This document shows, piece by piece, positions 28,330 to 36,550 of a DNA stretch of 64,000 nucleotides. The stretch's first letter is position 1; every line of letters starts with the position of its first letter. The notes below the pieces were generated by a model that worked only from the letters and a program-made list of their open reading frames with translations, was not told where the DNA came from and made no database searches. Both the position numbers and the translations under genes were made by a program. The DNA is from Planctomycetota bacterium (lineage in GTDB: Bacteria; Planctomycetota; Planctomycetia; Gemmatales; HRBIN36), in NCBI GenBank assembly GCA_014584395.1, contig JACTMY010000014.1, forward strand, positions 248,001-312,000, in the 5' to 3' direction.

Positions 28330-29235
28330 TTATGTTTCGCGTTCCGCCATCCAATCCACAAGCATCCCCAGCGGGATGGCAGAATCCCCTAATTGGCTGA
28401 GTGCATGCTTGGCTTCCTTAACCGCCTCAGCCAATCGCTTTTTAGCAGCGGCTTGCCCCAGCAATCCAGGATAGGTTAGTTTACCGCGCTCGGCGTCCTT
28501 GTGTATTCGTTTTCCCATAAGTTCCTCAGAGCCTTGGACATCGAGCAAATCATCCTGAATCTGAAACCCCAATCCGAAGGCTTCCGCGTAACGGGTCAAT
28601 GCTGATAGTATAGGCTCTTTTTCATGATCAGGCCGATCATGGATCGCACAAAGTCCGCCTAAGTACGCACTGGATCGAAACATCGCCCCCGTTTTGCAGC
28701 GGTGGATCGATTCGAGAGCGGACAACGGATCGTGCGCCGGAATGACACCATGCAAGTCAGCCCATTGGCCGCCGACCATGCCCGCGCCGCCGGCGGCTTG
28801 GGCCAAATCAACGACGACGTCACGCACTAATTCAGCAGGTTGCAGATCCTGAGCCGCGACTTGAAACGCCATGGTTAGCAGCGCATCGCCGACCAGGATG
28901 GCCGTCGCTTCATCAAACTGTTTATGGCAAGTCGGTCTGCCCCGGCGCAGATCGTCGTCATCCATCGCCGGCAAGTCGTCATGGACGAGAGAATAGGTGT
29001 GGATCATTTCCAAGGCACAAGCGACCGGCATGGCTAGATCAATCGTTCCCCCGCAGGTCTCGCAGGCGAGCAGGCAGAGCAGAGGCCGCAAACGCTTGGC
29101 CGGGGCCAATAGTGAATAGCTGATAGCTTCCCGCAATCGATCGGGGAAACCATGAGCGGCCACCAGATAATCCCGAAGCCTCGTTTCCACGCGCTGGACG
29201 ATTTCGCTCCAACGGGGAAGCCATGCCGTTTTCAA
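28330..29235 (-). CDS. ispA: (2E,6E)-farnesyl diphosphate synthase-type prenyl transferase
   Basis: A 301-residue trans-isoprenyl diphosphate synthase. The first Asp-rich motif is D-D-L-P-A-M-D-D-D-D near residues 88-97, preceded by H-T-Y-S-L-V-H; the second is D-D-L-L-D near 230. The inserted two residues in the first motif and the small residues before it fit short-chain (C15) type II synthases such as IspA. It supplies farnesyl diphosphate downstream of dxs. Start is TTG at 29235, with GGAG ten bases upstream; no in-frame ATG lies closer to the conserved N-terminus. It follows xseB with 36 bases between. Confidence 0.92.
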   Translation of the reverse strand: MKTAWLPRWSEIVQRVETRLRDYLVAAHGFPDRLREAISYSLLAPAKRLRPLLCLLACETCGGTIDLAMPVACALEMIHTYSLVHDDLPAMDDDDLRRGRPTCHKQFDEATAILVGDALLTMAFQVAAQDLQPAELVRDVVVDLAQAAGGAGMVGGQWADLHGVIPAHDPLSALESIHRCKTGAMFRSSAYLGGLCAIHDRPDHEKEPILSALTRYAEAFGLGFQIQDDLLDVQGSEELMGKRIHKDAERGKLTYPGLLGQAAAKKRLAEAVKEAKHALSQLGDSAIPLGMLVDWMAERET

Positions 29236-29271
29236 GTCAATGCACTCCGGCCAGACGCATTCGATGGATGG

Positions 29272-29517
29272 TTACTTTTCGGGGAACGGTTCCAGGACAG
29301 GCTTTGCCTCGTCGTTTTGACCCGTTAATTGGAGAATGCGTTTCTCCGCTTTCCGCAGTTGCTGCTCGCACTGCTGGATCAGCTTGATGCCCTTTTCGTA
29401 GGTCGCCAACGAGTCTTCGAGGGTCAACCGTCCTTCTTCCAGCGCGTGCACGACCTGGTCCAATTCGGCCAAGGCTTCTTCAAAAGTGGGAGGCGTGGCT
29501 TGCTTTTTCATGGCCAT
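29272..29517 (-). CDS. xseB: exodeoxyribonuclease VII small subunit
   Basis: An 81-residue subunit with the family pattern F-E-E-A-L-A-E-L-D-x-V-V-x-x-L-E-x-G, L-T-L-E-D-S-L-x-x-Y-E-x-G and L-x-x-C-E-x-x-L-x-x-A-E. It binds XseA in the nuclease complex that degrades single-stranded DNA in repair. ATG at 29517 gives this length; a second ATG at 29511 overlaps the xseA stop as ATGA, so translation is coupled. Confidence 0.95.
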   Translation of the reverse strand: MAMKKQATPPTFEEALAELDQVVHALEEGRLTLEDSLATYEKGIKLIQQCEQQLRKAEKRILQLTGQNDEAKPVLEPFPEK

Positions 29518-30749
29518 TCGATGTCGATCACGCGGGCAAGAAGCGAACCCCGATGGAGTTGGATTTTGATGGTCGCGTCAACATGCGTTTGCGCAGCATC
29601 ATGCAGCAAGGCATGCGTTTTTTCGTCAAAGGTCAGGCTATAGCCCCGCTCCAGCGTTTTCAAGGGGCTTAAACCTTCCAATTGCATGACGGCCTTTTGC
29701 AAGTGCGCTTGCCATTCCTGCCACCTTGATTTCATCGAGCGCCCCAAGCGATCCCGCTGTTCATCCAACCTTTGCCGCCAAAGGTTGAGCATCTCCAGCG
29801 GCCGAGCCCAACAGCGCCGCCTGACGAGCGCTTCGTGGCGTTCCCGGAGATGGCCAACCTTTTGTCGCAACATCTGCCCCAATCGGCGGCTCTGATGGTG
29901 CAAAAAAGCCTCGAACTCAACCCGATCCGGAACGACTATCTCCGCTGCCTCGCTGGGCGTCGCGGCCCGGCGATCCGCCGCCAGGTCGGCCAGCGTGACG
30001 TCGATTTCATGACCCACGGCGCTGATGATCGGAATGGCGGATTCATGAATGGCCCGAACCACCGCTTCCTCGTTGAAGGACCACAAATCCTCCAGGCTGC
30101 CGCCCCCTCGACCGACAATCATCACATCAGGTCGATCCGCCATGGCATTGAGACTGGCGATCATGCGACTGATCTCGTCGGAAGCCCCCTCCCCTTGAAC
30201 CTTCACGGGACAAACCCAAATTTCCACAGCCGGCCAGCGCCGTGGAATGATCCGCAGCATGTCGCGAATGGCCGCCCCCGTCGGACTGGTGACCAGGGCC
30301 ACTCTGGCGGGGAAACGTGGCAGAGGTTTCTTCAATGCCGGGTCGAACCAGCCCCGTTTCTCCAGCTTTTCCTTGAGTTGCCGAAAGGCCAACTCCAGCG
30401 CCCCTTGCCCTTGAGGCTGGACGTCCTTGACGACCAATTGATATCGGCCTTGGGGAGGATAGAGCGACAGATCGCCCTTGAGGATCACTTCCAAACCATC
30501 GTTCACGTCGAATTTGATTTTCAGGGCGGCGCTACGCCACAACACACAAGGCAGGATCGCCTCGGCATCCTTGAGATTGAAATAGACATGACCAGAGGAA
30601 GCGGGACGCCAGCCCGAAATCTCACCTTGCACCATCAATTCGGTGAACCGCCCCTCCAGCAGCCTCTTGATTTGCAGCGTCAATTCGCCAACAGTATAGA
30701 CCTTGTCGCTTTCCAACCCGGCGAACAAGGGACCGACCTCCGATGGCAT
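29508..30749 (-). CDS. xseA: exodeoxyribonuclease VII large subunit
   Basis: A 413-residue catalytic subunit. The N-terminal OB fold contains Y-T-V-G-E-L-T and G-E-I-S-G-W-x-P-x-S-S-G-H-x-Y-F-x-L-K-D. The nuclease core has T-S-P-T-G-A-A-I-x-D-M-L and the signature G-R-G-G-G-S-x-E-D-L-W near 196. A C-terminal coiled coil binds XseB. The frame is open far upstream, but that part lies antisense-like within the neighbouring glycosyltransferase gene. ATG at 30749 is taken; a GTG at 30782 forming GTGA with the upstream stop is an alternative that adds 11 residues. Operon: GT39, xseA, xseB, ispA, dxs. Confidence 0.93.
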   Translation of the reverse strand: MPSEVGPLFAGLESDKVYTVGELTLQIKRLLEGRFTELMVQGEISGWRPASSGHVYFNLKDAEAILPCVLWRSAALKIKFDVNDGLEVILKGDLSLYPPQGRYQLVVKDVQPQGQGALELAFRQLKEKLEKRGWFDPALKKPLPRFPARVALVTSPTGAAIRDMLRIIPRRWPAVEIWVCPVKVQGEGASDEISRMIASLNAMADRPDVMIVGRGGGSLEDLWSFNEEAVVRAIHESAIPIISAVGHEIDVTLADLAADRRAATPSEAAEIVVPDRVEFEAFLHHQSRRLGQMLRQKVGHLRERHEALVRRRCWARPLEMLNLWRQRLDEQRDRLGRSMKSRWQEWQAHLQKAVMQLEGLSPLKTLERGYSLTFDEKTHALLHDAAQTHVDATIKIQLHRGSLLARVIDIEWP

Positions 30750-30778
30750 GGCGATGACACCCACGATTCCGCGTGAAT

Positions 30779-32386
30779 TCACGATAAGACGATGAGCATC
30801 ATCATATCGTTTTGCGTGTCCTTGTGGGGTGAAACCGAGCGAATGGCGCGGATGGGCTGTCGCTGAAACGCCTGATACTCCGCTTCGGTCAGGAGTAGAT
30901 AAACCGGTCCCTGGGAGGGCAATTCGGACCAATTCTTGACCCGCCGCACTGGATGGCGGAGATAGAACATGATCCCCTCGTCCTTGACGTGCTTGATGAA
31001 GAGCACGTGCTGCGATGGAATCTGCTCCGCGAGAAGATGCGCCTTTTCGGAAGGTCGTCGAAGACGGTCGCGCTTCGGCGTCACAATGTAAAGTTGGACC
31101 ATTTTGATCATGACAAACAGCAGGATCGTTCCCCAAACGAGTTGGCGTTGGACCCAAGACGATGACAACAACGATCGAAATCGTTTCAGCGAACTTGGCC
31201 TCACCAGCGTCGAAGGATTTGACCATGACCGATGTCGCGCTTCCCAAAGCACGAAGGCTGCGAGAACCGACAAGGATGAGGTGAATGGAAAGCTGTGCCG
31301 CATCGCATGCTCGGGCAGCAGCGTGAACAGCAGCAGATTGCCACCAAACCAACATAGGAGCGCCTGCACCCAGCGGCGCAGAGTTGCATGGTCATGCCGC
31401 CAGTAATAAGGATGCAGCGCCAAGCAGCCGATCAGCGACCACGGAAGTACAACGATGATCACCTTGAACGGATGGAGAAATGTCTCCAGCCACACGCCTC
31501 CCCGATGCTCGGCGGCCAACACTCTCGGCAGCGCTTCCGCTTTCAAAGAAAGCCAAAAGGCATCCCAACCCACTTGCTGCAGCACGGCCAGGAACCAACA
31601 GACGAACAGGCTCATGGCCAACCCTGCTCCGATCCCATGACCGACTGACAAGAATAACCTCGTTTGCCTCCGCCATGCTAAAAAAGGGATCACGCCAGCA
31701 TAGAAGTAAATGCACGCAGTCCACTTCGTCAACATGCCGCATCCGACACAAACGAGGGCCAGCACCCACCAGGCATCCCCCTTCGCATGTCTGGGCAGCC
31801 AACCTCTGGCGGGGTGCGATGCGAAATGGTTTTCATAGGCAGTAACCGCTTGGATGAAGGCCAGCCAAGCCAAGCCGACCCAAGCCGTCAATAACATGTC
31901 CATTTCCGCGGACGCCGCTTTCTCCAGCCACAACCATGAAGCGGGCATGATCATCGCCGCCAACAACGCCCCCCCAAGGCCAAGCATCGATCTGAGCGAC
32001 AGGAAGAGGGCCGCGATGAAAGCCGCCGCTGCGAGGGCCGAGGGTAAGCGGGCTGACCACTCCGTGACTTGCCCCAATGGCAAACTCAAGCCCGCAATCA
32101 TCCAGTATTGTCCTGGAGGCTTCGTCAAAATCGGTTGGCCATAGAGATGCGGAACGATCCAGTTGCCCGACTGCAGCATTTCGGAAGCAATATAGGCCCT
32201 TAACGTTTCATTGCGGTAGAGGTCGCCTTGCCCCAGACCCGCGAAAATATACAGCGTGATAAACACGACGAGGATCGCGCCTGCTTGCCAAGCATCAATT
32301 CGTTCGGCACGGTCCGTGGGAGGCGAACCATGCAGGTTTGTGCCCGATGGCCTTTGAATAGGGTTGGCTTGTTGGAGCCGAGTCAT
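30779..32386 (-). CDS. GT39-type membrane glycosyltransferase (ArnT/PMT-like)
   Basis: About 535 residues with a dozen hydrophobic segments after a polar 30-residue N-terminus. The first periplasmic loop has G-D-L-Y-R-N-E, the position of the acidic motif in polyprenyl-phosphate-dependent transferases, and T-K-P-P-G-Q-Y-W follows at the second helix. Such enzymes move sugars from a polyprenyl phosphate to lipid, protein or glycan on the outer face of the inner membrane. ATG at 32386 is chosen because GGAGG lies five bases upstream; an earlier start at 32446 would add 20 residues. It heads the run with xseA, xseB, ispA and dxs, perhaps because prenyl phosphates link them. Confidence 0.82.
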   Translation of the reverse strand: MTRLQQANPIQRPSGTNLHGSPPTDRAERIDAWQAGAILVVFITLYIFAGLGQGDLYRNETLRAYIASEMLQSGNWIVPHLYGQPILTKPPGQYWMIAGLSLPLGQVTEWSARLPSALAAAAFIAALFLSLRSMLGLGGALLAAMIMPASWLWLEKAASAEMDMLLTAWVGLAWLAFIQAVTAYENHFASHPARGWLPRHAKGDAWWVLALVCVGCGMLTKWTACIYFYAGVIPFLAWRRQTRLFLSVGHGIGAGLAMSLFVCWFLAVLQQVGWDAFWLSLKAEALPRVLAAEHRGGVWLETFLHPFKVIIVVLPWSLIGCLALHPYYWRHDHATLRRWVQALLCWFGGNLLLFTLLPEHAMRHSFPFTSSLSVLAAFVLWEARHRSWSNPSTLVRPSSLKRFRSLLSSSWVQRQLVWGTILLFVMIKMVQLYIVTPKRDRLRRPSEKAHLLAEQIPSQHVLFIKHVKDEGIMFYLRHPVRRVKNWSELPSQGPVYLLLTEAEYQAFQRQPIRAIRSVSPHKDTQNDMMMLIVLS

Positions 32387-32507
32387 CCTGACCTCCAGAA
32401 GCATCCATGCCGCTGCTGTGGACCGAAGCGATTTTGTTCGATACATGGAGTGCGTGCATGGTATCCTTCATGCTCAAACAGAGCAAGTCGACCCGAAGGA
32501 TCAACCC

Positions 32508-33665
32508 ATGCTCAGTCCCCATGGTTGTGCCGAACGACGCAAGCGATTGTGGCAACACCTCCCTCCCCAACTTGACCTGGTGCTGATTCAGGACGCGAAG
32601 CATCTCACTTATTTCGCTAACCTGTACATCTCGCCATTCACGTTTCGAGCCAATGACGCCCAAGCTTTGCTTGTGATGACGCCTGATCAATGCGTCCTGA
32701 TGGCCGATCATTTGCTCGATCCCCACTTAGATATTACCCACGTGGATCAATTGATCCGCTATGCCTGGTATGATGGTTTGACTTCGCCTGGCCCGCGCCA
32801 CCAGGCCTTGATCCGCGAGGCAGTCGCCTTTTTGCGTGAACTACGACCGCAGCAACGACTTAACGTTGGTCTGGAAGGGTTTGCTCATCCCGCGGCCTTG
32901 CTCCATGAATGGCAGCGACAGGGCGCCACGATCACGCCGCATTTCATCGACAAAGCCGTTCGATCCCTGAGGCGAACCAAGGATGCTGACGAGGTCGCAA
33001 TCCTGCAAAAGTCGGCGGACGCCGCAGCTCATGCCATGGATTCAGCCCTTTCCTTTTTACAGCCGGGCATGTCCGAAATGCAGCTCTTTCAACACGTAAC
33101 GAGCCTTGCCCAGAACGCGGTTGGCGAGCCTGTCTTGATTTATGGTGATTTCGCGAGTGGTGAACGCACCTTGCAAGGCGGCGGCCCACCCACGCATCGA
33201 ATCGTTCAAACTGGAGACTGGGTTATCCTGGACTTTTCCGTGGTCCTTTGGAATTATCGCGCTGATTTGGCCAATAGCTGGCTGGTGGGAGCTTCACCGT
33301 CACCCGAGCAAAAACGCCTCTATAATCTGTGCCTTGCAGCTTTGGCGGAAGGTGAAAAGCGACTCAAACCCGGAACCCCGTGTCGGGACGTCGACCAAAC
33401 CGTCCGCGATGTCTTTCGGCATCATGGCCTTGAAACTTTTTTCCCCCATCATGCGGGTCATGGAATTGGCCTTAGCCACCCCGAACCGCCCTTTCTCGTG
33501 CCGCAAAGCAGCGAGGTTCTCATGCCAGGGGACGTGGTGACTCTGGAGCCAGGCTTGTACGTGCCGAACATGGGCGGCATGCGCATCGAACGAAATTACT
33601 TCATTTCACCTCACGGCTCGACTTGCCTATCGCCGCATCGATTAACGCTTTCGCCAGATGAATGA
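32508..33665 (+). CDS. M24 family Xaa-Pro aminopeptidase-like metallopeptidase
   Basis: A 385-residue peptidase of the creatinase/prolidase fold. Residues 1-145 form a creatinase-like N-domain. The pita-bread domain keeps all five metal ligands: Asp in L-D-F-S, Asp in Y-R-A-D-L-A-N, His in H-H-A-G-H-G-I-G-L-S-H, Glu in L-E-P-G-L-Y, and Glu in R-I-E-R-N-Y. It probably removes an N-terminal residue before Pro or splits an X-Pro dipeptide in the cytoplasm. ATG at 32508 has GAAGGA seven bases upstream; the longer frame from 32364 overlaps the divergent gene's start. A strong symmetric terminator follows. Confidence 0.88.
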   Translation: MLSPHGCAERRKRLWQHLPPQLDLVLIQDAKHLTYFANLYISPFTFRANDAQALLVMTPDQCVLMADHLLDPHLDITHVDQLIRYAWYDGLTSPGPRHQALIREAVAFLRELRPQQRLNVGLEGFAHPAALLHEWQRQGATITPHFIDKAVRSLRRTKDADEVAILQKSADAAAHAMDSALSFLQPGMSEMQLFQHVTSLAQNAVGEPVLIYGDFASGERTLQGGGPPTHRIVQTGDWVILDFSVVLWNYRADLANSWLVGASPSPEQKRLYNLCLAALAEGEKRLKPGTPCRDVDQTVRDVFRHHGLETFFPHHAGHGIGLSHPEPPFLVPQSSEVLMPGDVVTLEPGLYVPNMGGMRIERNYFISPHGSTCLSPHRLTLSPDE

Positions 33666-33666
33666 C

Positions 33667-33696
33667 AAAACCCTTCGATGCTCGTCGAAGGGTTTT
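33667..33696. terminator. bidirectional terminator between M24 peptidase and PQQ-like genes
   Basis: A perfect 12-bp inverted repeat (33667-33678 with 33685-33696) around a six-base loop. The stem starts with AAAA and ends with TTTT, so each strand sees a T tract. It lies two bases after the peptidase stop and 32 bases past the end of the convergent gene. Confidence 0.88.
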
Positions 33697-33728
33697 CTGG
33701 TTTCCTAATTCCGAACAGACCAGCGGTT

Positions 33729-35027
33729 CTATTCCGAACTGGCGTCCTTGACATCGAAGCATAAAAGCACATCCTGCTCCCGAATATACAGCCGGCCTTT
33801 TGCAATCACGGGGTGAGGCCAACTGGGTTTGCCGCTGTCATAGGGCAATTTGAATCGGCTCACCTCGTCATACTTTTCAGGATTGGCCTTCAGCAACATC
33901 ATCGTGCCGTCTTGATGTCGGACGTAAAAATGGCCATCGGCGTAGAGATATGCGGCCGAACCCTTGTTGTTAATGTCTCGAGTGTTTTCTTGCCAAACGA
34001 TCTTGCCGGTCTTGAACTCGATGCAAGAATGAATGCCCTTGTTTTGCCCGTGTCCGCCATAAACGTGGTCTCCCACGAGGATGACGCCGCCGTGATGATT
34101 GCGAAAAGTGTTCGGTTCAAGATAATAGATTTCCTTGGCTTGGATGCCGCCATTGGCGGGGATGAGTTGAATCAATCCGCTGCCGCCTGGACTATACCCG
34201 CTGGAGCAAAAGACATAATCGTCCTTGACGATCGCCGTGGGGATGTTGGCGGTTCGACCGGCGGGGTTTTCATAGCGCCACAAGAACTTGCCGTCCTTGG
34301 CGTTGACGCCGACCACGGCTTTTCCAAGCCAGGTGATGTACATGCGCACGCCGCCGACTTCCGCCACGACAGGAGAAGCATAACCAGCCCCGCCGGCGTT
34401 GCTGATGGACGATTTCCAAATCGTCGCCCCATTCTTTTTGTTGAGGGCCGCCAGCGCCGCCGCGTCTCCCCCTGGCGTGCAGATTACCTTCTCGCCATCG
34501 ATCAAAACGGACTCGCTGTACCCCCAGCCGGACATCATGCGGCCGCCGAAGTCTTTTTGCAGGTTCTTCTGCCAAACCACGTTGCCCGATTCCGTTTCGA
34601 GGCAGACCAAATCGCCGCTCGTTCCCAGGACATAAAGCCGGTTTTCATCAACGGTTGGTGAACTCCTGGAGCCTTCGTTGTATCCAATGCGTTTGTTGGC
34701 GGCGGCGATTTTGATCGACCACAACTTTTTCCCATCTTTTTCAGCCAACGCCCAGACGATCTCATCTTGGCCATCATAGCTCATGCCAAAGATCTTGCCG
34801 CCGGCGATGGTGGGCGTGCTGTATCCCATACCCAGATGATCAACGCGCCAAAGCAACGGCGGGCCGTCGCTAGGCCATTTTTTCAACAGGCCTGTTTCAG
34901 GGCTGATCCCTTGTCCATTCACGCCCCGCCACCGCGGCCAATCTTGCGCGGCGAGCATCACCGTACAACCGAAGGTCGCGCAAAGAGCGAGCCATGATCG
35001 TTTACCCTGGATTCCAAGCGTACACAT
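33729..35027 (-). CDS. exported PQQ-like beta-propeller protein
   Basis: A 432-residue protein with a signal peptide (residues about 1-27, ending A-A-Q). The mature part starts D-W-P-R-W-R-G-V-N-G-Q-G and has repeated PQQ-type blades with A-x-x-x-x-D-G-K-x-L-W, T-E-S-G-N-V-V-W and N-A-K-D-G-K-F-L-W-R-Y motifs. It keeps an N-H-H-G-G-V motif also found in its divergent neighbour. In planctomycetes such outer-membrane-associated or periplasmic propellers are common and usually of unknown function; dehydrogenase catalytic residues are not evident. GGAGGAG lies seven bases before the ATG. Confidence 0.88.
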   Translation of the reverse strand: MCTLGIQGKRSWLALCATFGCTVMLAAQDWPRWRGVNGQGISPETGLLKKWPSDGPPLLWRVDHLGMGYSTPTIAGGKIFGMSYDGQDEIVWALAEKDGKKLWSIKIAAANKRIGYNEGSRSSPTVDENRLYVLGTSGDLVCLETESGNVVWQKNLQKDFGGRMMSGWGYSESVLIDGEKVICTPGGDAAALAALNKKNGATIWKSSISNAGGAGYASPVVAEVGGVRMYITWLGKAVVGVNAKDGKFLWRYENPAGRTANIPTAIVKDDYVFCSSGYSPGGSGLIQLIPANGGIQAKEIYYLEPNTFRNHHGGVILVGDHVYGGHGQNKGIHSCIEFKTGKIVWQENTRDINNKGSAAYLYADGHFYVRHQDGTMMLLKANPEKYDEVSRFKLPYDSGKPSWPHPVIAKGRLYIREQDVLLCFDVKDASSE

Positions 35028-35235
35028 GCCTATCTCCTCCTGACATTAGTCAACTACTCATGGTCGGTCTTGGACACTCCTCGCACGGAAAGGGCAGGCC
35101 GCCTTGTTGGGGCGCTATTTCGACTTGGATTTCCCAACCTTTGAAAGCGGGAAATTGTAAAATCACTGTATTCCATGATCCAGATCATTACAAGCCTTTG
35201 GGACCATTCCTCTAGACACATTCGGAGTATCACCG

Positions 35236-36474
35236 ATGCGTTCAATCAATCGTGGCTGGTGCTTGAGCTTGCTGCTCATCATGCTGCTATCGCTGCCCGG
35301 CCTGGCGCATGATTGGCCAGGTTTTCGCGGCCCTGATCGTGATGGCCGATCCAGCGAGACCAACTTATTGCATCAATGGCCCGCGGATGGCCCATCCCTC
35401 ATTTGGGAAATCAAGGATGCCGGCCTAGGTTTTTCAAACGTGGCGATCGTAGGCGACCGAATGGTCACGATGGGCATGAGCGAAGGCAGCGAATGGGTGA
35501 TCTGCTATTCCCTCAAGGATGGCCAACGCCTGTGGACGGTGAAAAATGGCCCTGAATACAAGAACAGTTTCGGTGACGGCCCCAGGGCGACTCCTCAAAT
35601 CGATGGTGAACATGTTTACGCATTGGGAGCCAGCGGTGATTTGTGCTGCTTGAAACTCGAATCCGGACAGGAAGTCTGGCGCCTCAACATCCTCAAGGAA
35701 TTCGAAGGCCAGAACATCCAATGGGGCATCAGTGAATCACCGCTCGTGGAGGGTGAATTGCTCATCGTCACGCCCGGCGGCAAGAAGGCCACGGTCGCCG
35801 CACTCAATAAACGGACCGGACAGACGGCCTGGACGTGCCAAGATCCCGATCAGAAGAACGACCAAGCCGGCTACGCTTCGATCATTGCCTACACCGTCGG
35901 TTCACGGCGCCAGATGGCCACTTTCACCTCCGTGGGAGCCTTCGCTTTCGACCCCAAGGATGGCAAGTTCATGTGGCGCTACAACCAGGTGGGCAATCGC
36001 ACCGCTAACATTACCACGCCCATTCATCATGATGGACATGTCTTTTTCACTTCGGACTATGGAACGGGGTGCGCCTTGATTCAAGTTGGCCCCGATGGCG
36101 TGGGCAAGGAAGTGTATTTCAACAAACACATGAAGAACCACCATGGGGGAGTGGTCTTGGTCAACGGCCATTTGTATGGCTTTGATTCGGGCATCCTCAC
36201 CTGTCTCGATTTCATGACCGGCACCGTCAAATGGCGCGACCGCAGCGTGGGGAAAGGTTCCGTGACCTATGCCGATGGCGATCTTTACGTGCTCAGTGAA
36301 AACGGCATCATGGGTTTAGTCAAAGCCACTCCCGAAAAGTATGAGGAGATCAGCCGATTTAAACTCGGCGACCGTTCCAAACGTCCGACCTGGACCTATC
36401 CCGTGATTGCCCATGGACGACTCTATCTTCGGGATCAAGAGAGAATTCGCTGTTATGACGTCGCGGCCAAATAG
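35236..36474 (+). CDS. exported PQQ-like beta-propeller protein (paralogue)
   Basis: A 412-residue paralogue of the divergent gene. The signal peptide covers residues about 1-26, then H-D-W-P-G-F-R-G-P-D-R-D-G. Blades share L-K-D-G-Q-R-L-W, L-E-S-G-Q-E-V-W and D-P-K-D-G-K-F-M-W-R-Y with the partner, and both have K-N/R-N-H-H-G-G-V and a C-terminal Y-P/H-P-V-I-A-x-G-R-L-Y-[LI]-R-[DE]-Q. GGAG lies nine bases before the ATG. The 208-base gap between the two genes must hold both promoters. Substrate or cofactor is not known. Confidence 0.88.
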   Translation: MRSINRGWCLSLLLIMLLSLPGLAHDWPGFRGPDRDGRSSETNLLHQWPADGPSLIWEIKDAGLGFSNVAIVGDRMVTMGMSEGSEWVICYSLKDGQRLWTVKNGPEYKNSFGDGPRATPQIDGEHVYALGASGDLCCLKLESGQEVWRLNILKEFEGQNIQWGISESPLVEGELLIVTPGGKKATVAALNKRTGQTAWTCQDPDQKNDQAGYASIIAYTVGSRRQMATFTSVGAFAFDPKDGKFMWRYNQVGNRTANITTPIHHDGHVFFTSDYGTGCALIQVGPDGVGKEVYFNKHMKNHHGGVVLVNGHLYGFDSGILTCLDFMTGTVKWRDRSVGKGSVTYADGDLYVLSENGIMGLVKATPEKYEEISRFKLGDRSKRPTWTYPVIAHGRLYLRDQERIRCYDVAAK

Positions 36475-36503
36475 CCTGGCGGCTCAAGCAAGGTGCAACA
36501 AAA

Positions 36504-36536
36504 AAGCCCACCTTTAATAGGTGGGCTTGCTGTTTT
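36504..36536 (+). terminator. Rho-independent terminator after the PQQ-like gene
   Basis: A 10-bp stem (36504-36513 with 36519-36528) with a five-base loop, then GCTGTTTT. A run of A precedes the stem, so it could also act for the convergent carbamoyltransferase gene whose stop is at 36551. Confidence 0.85.
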
Positions 36537-36550
36537 CACGTCGGTTGCAA

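Noticed and set aside
30750-31355. N-terminal extension of the xseA frame by about 200 codons
   Set aside because: It overlaps the GT39 gene in another frame and has no exonuclease VII similarity; xseA is full length from 30749.
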